In this document: piece after piece, positions 53,354-61,300 of the stretch
Position numbering within the stretch: position 1 is the stretch's first letter
How the letters are laid out: every line of letters begins with the position of its first letter
Source of the DNA: JBBSEX01 sp038239345
GTDB taxonomy: Bacteria; Acidobacteriota; Terriglobia; Bryobacterales; Bryobacteraceae
Direction of reading: 5' to 3'
Assembly: GCA_038239345.1 (NCBI GenBank)
Contig: JBBSEX010000008.1
Location: 175,048-239,047 of the forward strand
Length of the DNA stretch: 64,000 nucleotides
The notes under the pieces: generated by a model
Databases searched by the model: none
What the model was told of the DNA's origin: nothing
Seen by the model: only the letters and a program-made list of their open reading frames with translations
Made by a program: the position numbers and the translations under genes

Positions 53354-53850
53354 CTACTTGCCCTTGCCCTGCTTGCCTTTGCTTTTATTGATCTTGTTTC
53401 GCAGCAACACGCTCGGCGACTCAGAGTAGATCTGATAAGTGAGAACGCCTGCGTCTGATTCGTCGCCAACGCCAACAGTGATCTTCCAACCTAAGGGCGG
53501 CTCGCCAAAATAGGAGCCCCTATAAATACCGGTGGGTTTCGGTGGTAAAGCGCCTTGTACGTACATACAAGTGTCCCCGGGCTGCTGGCGCGCGCAATTT
53601 CCACGGAAACGGAGACGCCGAGGATATTCTCGTTCTTGACCTTCACATAAACAGCTTGACCGCCGGAGACCTTGGATTCCCCATCGCTGCCAGCGATGGC
53701 GGAACCGGATCCGATTTGGACAAGGCCAGTTGGAAGGGACGTGACCGTTTCACAGGTGTGGGCCGCCCTTAGCGGCAGAGTGGAGCCGAGGACAACGAGG
53801 GAGACGGCCGCAAGGCGGAGGCCGCAGTTTAATGAAAATGTAAATTTCAT
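53354..53850 (-). pseudogene. Small secreted protein, frame-shifted in a CCCGGGG run
   Basis: Signal peptide (MKFTFSLNCGLRLAAVSLVV, cleavage near RAA), then VYVKVKNENILGVSVSVEIA. The frame changes at 53575-53578. As written the first frame ends after LASRP. Adding one G restores SPG/DTCMYVQG, PTGIYRGSYFGEPPLGWKIT and a 165-residue product ending in a Lys-rich tail. Function unknown. The start is only 16 bp from the divergent giant gene. It may be an assembly error rather than real decay. Confidence 0.5.
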
Positions 53851-53866
53851 ACAAAAGATTATACGC

Positions 53867-56800
53867 ATGCAGCCTGTTCCCGCGGAACAATCCGTCTTCC
53901 GTCTGCCGAATTTGACCATCCAGCGTTTTCCGTTCGTGAACTACAACTCTATGTGGTGTAGATACGTCGTCCGGGGTTTTCTGGTCTTTGGCGGGTCTGC
54001 GACGTTTCCCGTATTCTCCTTCGAAAGGTCGGCGTCCCTCACCGGCTTAGCGCTGATGGCGCTCTACCGGATCTGCGCGGAATCCGCTCATCGGGACGAC
54101 CCCCCGGGCATGGATGCCCTGGTGATCGACATCAACCAGGCGGCGGCCAGATTGCGGGACTATGCAGCTCCGTTGTACGACGAGTTGCTGACGTACGTTT
54201 CATTTCACCTCACCCGAACGCGCCCGAAGCCTACGGTTGAGCAACCCGATCCGGACTTTCATCAACTCCTCGGCATACTGAATCAATATCCCGCGCTGCT
54301 CCGGCCTCTCGGGCTGGTCTACGACTTCCAGATCGAACTCAGCGCCGCGTTAACGGGCGACCCGCTGGTAGCCTCCGTCGTACCGCCGGCCGTGGCGGGC
54401 GTAACGCCTGAGCCGCTTTCGACAGCGTGTACGAAGGATTTCTTCGCCGCCAGCAATGCATCGAAGCTGCATGTGGGCCGCTTCCTCAACTTAAAGTTGA
54501 AATCCGGCACGGAGGCAGTGTATGAGATTGTCACCGAGGATGCGGACGGGTCCGCCCACAAGCTGGCGCACCAAGCTACGTCGCAAGCGCGCTCCGCCGA
54601 ATACCAGGCGAGCGCACCTCCGCGGGATAACGGTCTGGGGCTCCCGGCCGAGTCTCATATACCATCCGCGAGAACCGCCGGGATCGTCTTATATCAAATC
54701 AATCGCGCACCCGCGCTAGGCAACCAGATTGCCGCGACGCCACCCATTGCAGCGCCTCCCCCCATTTTTTACCTGGAGGATTTGACGCTCGGCTATCGGG
54801 TCGACGTGAAGGGAGAGTCTTGGCCGTCGTGGATGTCGCTGCACGAGCGCGAGTCCAGCTATGATGTCGGGGGCAAGACGTGGAAACCATCGGGAACTTC
54901 GCTCGCTCCGGATGAGGGCTTCCTGACGATGGCGGTGGAGATCGCCCAGCCTGCCGCCGCTCAGGCCAACCAGGATCTGCGGCTTTTCGTCCACCAGTCG
55001 CTCGCTACGTGGTTAGGCTGGAGTCTCTCGGTCCCGCGCAAAGAGGTGGCCATTGACAAGTCGAAAGCCGAAAAGGTGGTGATTGCGGTACACCCGACGT
55101 ATCGCCTCCGGTCAATGCAGTCGCTGCCCAAGCTTCGCTACGACACGCTCTACATCCTGCGCTTGCGGCATGTGGACCTGGCCGGAAACAGCCTCGCGGT
55201 GGGCGCGACCTCGGAGGAAGGCGCGGATTTGCGGATGGCAACGCCGTTCAGCCGTCACGAACCGGTTCGCGCGCCGCAAATTCTCCTGGAAGAAGTCATC
55301 GACCGCAAGGGCAATCCCGGTGAACAAGCGGATCGAATGGTGGTGCGGGATCACGGATCCCGCACGCAGCGAATGCTTGTGCCTCCACGCGAAACCAGGC
55401 AAGTCCTCGAATTTCACGGATCGATCGAGAGCGAGAGCCTCCCAGACTCGGCGTTCAGGGAGTTACAACTGATGGAGAACGGGACCTTTCCATCGGTATG
55501 CCAGGCTGCCAAGAATGATTGGCTGCGGGCGCCTTCCGATCTCGACAAGCATAGCGCCGAATATCAGGACGCCATCGTTTTCCGGCGGCAGGGCGACCGT
55601 CCCACCGTACCCTACCTGCCTGATCCGCTGGCGCGCTTCATGCGGATCGAGCCTTTCGTTTTGCAACAAGATCTATCGAAGTACGTTCCATGGCAGCTGG
55701 ACAAGGATATTGTAAATTCCGGGGTGGCCGTGCCTCAGGCCTACTATCTGGACTCGCAGTGGGTGCAAAAGTGGCCCCGCGCTTCTCCGATACGCGTGAT
55801 TGCGCGGCCCGCCAGTCCCGGCACGCTTCCGAAAATTCAGCAGGGTTGGATGACGAGGGATCTTCCGGGAAGTTTACCGACCGTACCCGTTTTGTATGTC
55901 GACATCCCTGAGGGGTGGGTCGTCGCTCTGCGCTTGACTTCCGCCACGTGCCTGGAACCGGCTTCGGCGGAAGTGCGCTCGAAAATCCTGGAGAACATGT
56001 CATTGGGCGCACCCAACAACGGTCAGGTCATTCCGGATAAGTTGCCCCAAGGCGGAGCAGTAAATTTGTGGCACGCATTTCGCACGCGGCTCGGGCCAAC
56101 GCCCGCCCCCCTTCGCGCGATGGTCGTCGCTGCGGGTGGCGACGGACCGGCTGTGCGGGACGCCGCTGCGGTGGCGCTCGCGGGCCCGCCGCAGGGGCCG
56201 CTCCAGTCTCAACTAAGAACGCTGATGAATCTCATCCCCAAGGTGGTCCGCGACAACGATGTCCGCGACAGAGCCATCCCAGACCAGAATTTCGACGCCG
56301 ATATATTTGTATGTGGAACCACACGGTATGTCACCCCGCCGCGAGTGCTGACGCTGGTCCACGCCGTCAAGCAACCCGTGACAGCGCCGGCACTTGCCGA
56401 GCCCAAGCCGGGGATCGATTCATTTTCGGTGATACGGGCGTTGGGTGCCCCCGAGGCGGCATTCGAAGCCAGAGTAATGGCCCACTGGCTGAGCACCGGC
56501 AAGGTCACGTGCCACGCGGAGTGGACCGACACGATTGACGATCCAACCAAAAGCGCACCGCAGACGGTCCCCGGAAGCGACGTCTTGGAATTCTTGAATC
56601 GCGGCGGCGGGGAGCCAGATGGCAAGCTGACGGCCGGAGTGCGCACGTTGTCAGCAGTGGAGCATTTCCGCACAACCCGCGCCCACAAGGTCAACTATTC
56701 CTTTTCGGCGACGACGCGATTCCGGGAGTATTACGCCGAGGACCAGAGTCCAGTCAAGTTCACGCGAACAGGCACGCTCCCGATAATCTATGACGTGCTC

Positions 56801-57817
56801 AGCTCCGTGGCACCTCCGGAGCCGTCAGTCGAGTACATCGTTCCCGCTTACTCGTGGCAGGACGCCTGGAACGCCACTACTAAGACTTGGAAGCGCGGCC
56901 GGACCATGGTGATGCGCGTGTATCTCCAACGCCCGTTCCTGGTAAGCGGCGATGAGGAATGCTTGGGCGTCGTGCTGGGAAATCCTCAGTCCGTCGGGAC
57001 AACCGTGACCGAGTGGGGCCGGGACCCAATTGTGCAGTCCCAACAGGCGCTCGCTTCGAGCCGGATGAAGGCAACCGACTTCGCGGTAGGCACCGCCGTA
57101 CCAGGTTGTTTCGTGGGCCCGCCACCCGCTGCAGGGGGCAGCCCCATAACGGTGGACGTCCTACCGTTCCCCGTCGAATTTTCCAAGGATCGCAACAGGT
57201 GGTTTTGCGACATTCCGTTCAGTCCCACGCAAACGCCATCCGCTTTTGTCCGCCTGGCGCTAGTTCGCTGGCAGCCCAAGGCCTTACACGCCTCTACCTA
57301 TGACGTGCGCCTATCTACTTTGGTTGTCGCGGACTTCCTGCAGTTGGGCCCCGACCGGTGGGTATCGGTGAAGAAGATAAAGTCCAAGCAGTACTCGGTC
57401 ACCGTCTCCGGTGTCTTCCGCACACCGCTGGTGGATGGCAGCGGTGTGGAAAGTAAGGAGCCGACGATCACCTACGCGATTGAGCAGAAGTGGCATCAGG
57501 TGGGCAGGGACATGGGATGGCGCCCTGTAGGCGCGCATGCAACCAAATTTAGGTATTCGGATATCACCCTTCCAGCCTCGCCCACACCGGGCACCCCGCC
57601 GGTGAAGACGGGCGAGTGGACCGCGATCATTGACCTGCCCGGCTCAAGCTCGCTGACCAAATATCGACTACTATTGACGGAGCAGGAGTGGTTGGACGCT
57701 CGCCCTGCTCGTCTTCCAATTGTTTCCGGCCTTGCGCGATCCGCGTGCGCACGTTCACGGGTGCGGAAGCCAATCGACCCTGCAAGAAGGCCGTTGCCGC
57801 ATCTCGACTCGCGATAG
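53867..57817 (+). CDS. Giant uncharacterised protein (1316 residues)
   Basis: ATG 53867 is chosen because upstream in-frame codons overlap the divergent small gene. No signal peptide and no clear TM. Mixed alpha/beta, mostly beta-rich in the middle and C-terminal parts. Ig-like phrases occur (LRLRHVDLAGNSLAVG about residue 435; RVYLQRPFLVSGDEECLGVV about 1020). No catalytic motif recognised and no named domain. The last 50 residues are Arg/Pro-rich and out of character, matching an antisense read into the next gene. It is probably part of the same system as the 1855-residue protein. Unusually long for a gene with no recognisable domain. Confidence 0.75.
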   Translation: MQPVPAEQSVFRLPNLTIQRFPFVNYNSMWCRYVVRGFLVFGGSATFPVFSFERSASLTGLALMALYRICAESAHRDDPPGMDALVIDINQAAARLRDYAAPLYDELLTYVSFHLTRTRPKPTVEQPDPDFHQLLGILNQYPALLRPLGLVYDFQIELSAALTGDPLVASVVPPAVAGVTPEPLSTACTKDFFAASNASKLHVGRFLNLKLKSGTEAVYEIVTEDADGSAHKLAHQATSQARSAEYQASAPPRDNGLGLPAESHIPSARTAGIVLYQINRAPALGNQIAATPPIAAPPPIFYLEDLTLGYRVDVKGESWPSWMSLHERESSYDVGGKTWKPSGTSLAPDEGFLTMAVEIAQPAAAQANQDLRLFVHQSLATWLGWSLSVPRKEVAIDKSKAEKVVIAVHPTYRLRSMQSLPKLRYDTLYILRLRHVDLAGNSLAVGATSEEGADLRMATPFSRHEPVRAPQILLEEVIDRKGNPGEQADRMVVRDHGSRTQRMLVPPRETRQVLEFHGSIESESLPDSAFRELQLMENGTFPSVCQAAKNDWLRAPSDLDKHSAEYQDAIVFRRQGDRPTVPYLPDPLARFMRIEPFVLQQDLSKYVPWQLDKDIVNSGVAVPQAYYLDSQWVQKWPRASPIRVIARPASPGTLPKIQQGWMTRDLPGSLPTVPVLYVDIPEGWVVALRLTSATCLEPASAEVRSKILENMSLGAPNNGQVIPDKLPQGGAVNLWHAFRTRLGPTPAPLRAMVVAAGGDGPAVRDAAAVALAGPPQGPLQSQLRTLMNLIPKVVRDNDVRDRAIPDQNFDADIFVCGTTRYVTPPRVLTLVHAVKQPVTAPALAEPKPGIDSFSVIRALGAPEAAFEARVMAHWLSTGKVTCHAEWTDTIDDPTKSAPQTVPGSDVLEFLNRGGGEPDGKLTAGVRTLSAVEHFRTTRAHKVNYSFSATTRFREYYAEDQSPVKFTRTGTLPIIYDVLSSVAPPEPSVEYIVPAYSWQDAWNATTKTWKRGRTMVMRVYLQRPFLVSGDEECLGVVLGNPQSVGTTVTEWGRDPIVQSQQALASSRMKATDFAVGTAVPGCFVGPPPAAGGSPITVDVLPFPVEFSKDRNRWFCDIPFSPTQTPSAFVRLALVRWQPKALHASTYDVRLSTLVVADFLQLGPDRWVSVKKIKSKQYSVTVSGVFRTPLVDGSGVESKEPTITYAIEQKWHQVGRDMGWRPVGAHATKFRYSDITLPASPTPGTPPVKTGEWTAIIDLPGSSSLTKYRLLLTEQEWLDARPARLPIVSGLARSACARSRVRKPIDPARRPLPHLDSR

Positions 57818-58352
57818 CCTTGGCCATCGCATCGGTTCCAGAGCCGACCTCCGGAAAGACATACACATTTCGCGGAGCGGTTTCCTTGATCTGAGCGTCC
57901 ACAATGTCGCGTGTGTTCTGCTCGCCTAGATTGTTCACGTCCATCAACTGGCCGAAGACGTGATAGAAGCGATGGTCGTCGTGGCGCTTATGCAATAGAT
58001 GGGCATCGTGCGAATGCAGCCAGGCCCGCCGGAAGGCTTCCGCTCCCGTGCGCGGACGCACTGGAATCTTGCCCTTACCGCCGAGTGACTTGTCCATTAG
58101 CGCCTTCCAAAGATCGCTGCGCGGCGGGTCGGAGACCGGCTTCCCCAAGCCTTGCGAAACCACCGTGGTGCCCCGCTTGATTTGCAGCGTCCAATTGCCG
58201 GTATCATGCACGGACGATTTGTCGGGCCAGTCCCGGAATAAAGCCGGGATATCTTCTCCGGCCGTCACATTCGGCGTGAGGATAACGCTGAACATTGCTC
58301 TGCCTGCATTCAATCCTCCCGGGAGAACTGTATAACGAATCGTCTCTGGCAT
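57627..58352 (-). CDS. Uncharacterised protein between the two giant genes
   Basis: A 241-residue protein, ATG 58352, 9 nt after the stop of the 1855-residue gene. N-terminal beta-rich part (YTVLPGGLNAGRAMFSVILT; TGNWTLQIKRGTTVVSQG), helical second half with many Asp, His and Arg (LHSHDAHLLHKRHDDHRFYH). No signal peptide, no recognised domain. Its 3' end overlaps the convergent giant gene by 191 nt. It is likely cotranscribed with the 1855-residue gene. Confidence 0.7.
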   Translation of the reverse strand: MPETIRYTVLPGGLNAGRAMFSVILTPNVTAGEDIPALFRDWPDKSSVHDTGNWTLQIKRGTTVVSQGLGKPVSDPPRSDLWKALMDKSLGGKGKIPVRPRTGAEAFRRAWLHSHDAHLLHKRHDDHRFYHVFGQLMDVNNLGEQNTRDIVDAQIKETAPRNVYVFPEVGSGTDAMAKAIASRDAATAFLQGRLASAPVNVRTRIAQGRKQLEDEQGERPTTPAPSIVVDIWSASLSRAGQ

Positions 58353-58361
58353 TGTTTCCCC

Positions 58362-61300
58362 TTACGCAGCGAATGCACGGTAGTATTGCGCCCAGTCTTC
58401 CCGATGGATGTAGTACGCGTCGTCCGGATCGGCCGCCCCTGTAGGGTGCGCACTCGCCAGAATTGGCTGTGTACCCGGCTGAATCGCCGCGCGGTTGCTG
58501 TTCCCGCCGCCTCCGAATGAGTAGCTTGCCTGGAGTGTATAACTTGCGCTGAAAAACAGGATGTGAACGGAGACCGTAAACGATGCGACGCCTTGTACCT
58601 GGCCGCCAGTCGCATAGGAGACGCCGACATAGACGTCTACATCCATGGAGATCAGGCCAAAGATGTCCATGTGCCCGTGAGCGTGTACAAAGCCCTCGAC
58701 CTTGGACAAGTTCCCGGCAACATAAAAATAGATTCCGGCGACTACAAATCCGCTGCCATGCAATACGGCAATATTTATGTCCGCGACCAGCCCGAATTCC
58801 AGTGCACCTTCCAGCAGCTTTACGCCGTCCAGGCCCAGTTGCAGGCGGAAGAATCCGCCGCCGCCAAAAATTCCGTAGCTAAGCAGAAACGGGTGTGTAT
58901 GGTCCGAAATGCCGAACTGGCAGCGTACGGGATCGCCATTGAAGGAGAGCTGGATGGCTACTTCGATGGCGAGCTGCATCAGCGTGAAGCCGCCCATCGC
59001 GATATCGGGAACATGGAACCGGAAACCCGCAAGTACGGCCCCTCCCGCGAATTCGATAAACGGACCGTTCTGCGGGTTGAGGAGCTCGGCTAGTTTCTGA
59101 ACAAAAGACAGATCGCTACCGAAACCGACACTGTCAATCGTCAGCCTGCAGTCCGGTTTGTTGCCGTGGACGGAGGTGAACGCAAGCTTGGAAACCTTGA
59201 GGATGACGAAGCTGGGGGATCCGATCAGGTTGATCGAGAAGTTGGTGAGCGACGCCGCGATATTATAGACCGGCGTCGTCGGATGAAGCACGTCGGCCTC
59301 GAATTTCGATGAGATTACGAACTCAGCGCCGGGATCGAGCAGGAACACCGGCTCGAAGCTCCGGAGCGGGGGCTTCCAGTCGAACGAAAAGGAAACCTTG
59401 GTCGGCAGCGGCAGGTTCGCGACCAGCTGGCGTAGATTATTGACGTTGGTAAGATCCTGCAGCGCTTGCGTGACGTCGCGGCCGCGCTTCTCAATTTCGT
59501 CCAACGCGGCACGGATGGACGCCATCGATTGCCGCGCCATAAACAACAACTGCGGCAACGGCGGATCGTTGGGCGGTGGGGCCGGCGAAGGTAGCGACTC
59601 CAAAGGCAGAGTGCTGTTGCCTAGCAGGATCAGCAGCTCGGGCGTGGTCTTGACGAAGGCGTGTACGGCGACGCCCGCCGTGGCTATTTCCCGGAGCGCA
59701 TCTGCCAGCGGCCCACTCAACGTTTTAGCGGCGGTGTTGACTTGCCCAAGCGATTGGCTCGCCGCGGCGACCAACTCTTTAGTTGCGTACAGGGGCCACG
59801 CCACCAGGTTCGTGACGCAGCTTTGATAGCGAGCCGACAGGTCCCAAACGCGGAGCCGCGCCGCCGCCAGATCCGCGAGATACTGAGCGTTGTTGGTCAA
59901 CAGAGTACGAGCCGCCGCGACTACCGCGCTTTTTGCGGCCGCGCGGGCTGCATCCGTTGCGGCGGGATTGGCTTCCACCGCGATCCAATCGGCTACCCGG
60001 GCCGAGAGAGGCGTGACGTAGGGCCCAAGCGCCGTGCTGGCCTGATTCACGGCCGCCCGCGCCGTGCCGAGTGCATCTCCAATTTCTTTTACTTGCGGCC
60101 CCAGGAGCGCGCGAATTTCATCAATTTGGAGGATCGGAGTGAGTAGCGTTTCTATCGGAGCAGAGCTTGAGACCAATTGAGAAAAGGCAGTGACCTCCTC
60201 GATCAAGCCTGGCACTCCAGCGGGGGCGACCAACAAGACAAGCAGGCGCGCAGCTGGCGCTACCAGCTCGTCGTCGGCCGATCGTATCGCGTCCGCAGCG
60301 ATCTTCTGCAGCGCGTTGGCGCTCTCGATTGCCTGACGCTGAGTCTGCTGCAAACGTTGCAGCCAGCGATGCGCCCACTCAAGGGAAAGCGCCGCGCGAT
60401 TGCGCAGCGCCGGGTAGGCGTCTCGCAACTGATCCAGGACCTGCAGAGAACGCTCGATTTGACGCAGGTTCTGCAGCACCTGCGTCGCGGCGGCATAGTT
60501 GAACTCGGTAGGACTTGCCACGGCCGGTGCGGCTGGAATCGGACGCGACGCCAGCACGGCGCAGGCATCGTGCAGCGCATTCAGGGTTCGCGCGAAATCG
60601 TCCTTGGCCCGCTTCCCGGTATCCCAATACCCGATGAGCTGCTGCTCAATTATCCGCAGTTGTTCCAAGCGGGGTGCGGGCAGATCGATGCCGAGCACGC
60701 CCAATCCTTGTTGCAGCTTGAGAAGGTCATTGGCGACCGCGCTCACATGCTCCACTGCGCCCGGAAGGTTGTCCTTAATATCGGCCAGCTTCAACGCGCC
60801 GAGCGCCGATATATTCGAAACAATGTCTTGGGCGGTCGTCTCGAGTTCCAATAGTGCGAAGACTTCGGGCGCCAGTTGCCGCAGTGGGATTTTAACGCGA
60901 TCGTATTGTTTGTCCAGAAATTCCGTTGTCAGCGCCAAAACATCAGTGGCCACCGTATCCTGAGCCTCACGCAGCAGCTTGAAAAACTTGTCTTGCAATT
61001 GCTGAATGGGCGCCAGCACTTGTCCGGCGAGCTGCGTTTTTAGTCCCTCGACACGCGCTCGCAGCTTTTCGACAAACTCCGAATAGCCGGAACTGGCGAC
61101 CAGCGCCTGCACTAGCGATAGCGCAGCCTCCGACGCCAAAGTCGCAGGATCCTGCAACACGCTCTCCAGCGCCGACCCATAGGCGAGAATCGCCCGGATC
61201 AAACTCGCGTGCCGCAGAGCCAAGCCCAGGGAATTGTCCTTTGACGTCGCGTTCCGTTCGCTTTGCGCCGCGTACACCGTCTGCGCCTGCACCGAGAGAT

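Noticed and set aside
53672..53866. Longer N-terminus for the 1316-residue gene
   Set aside because: Those codons are antisense to the small secreted-protein gene and read as shadow sequence; ATG 53867 starts the protein-like part.
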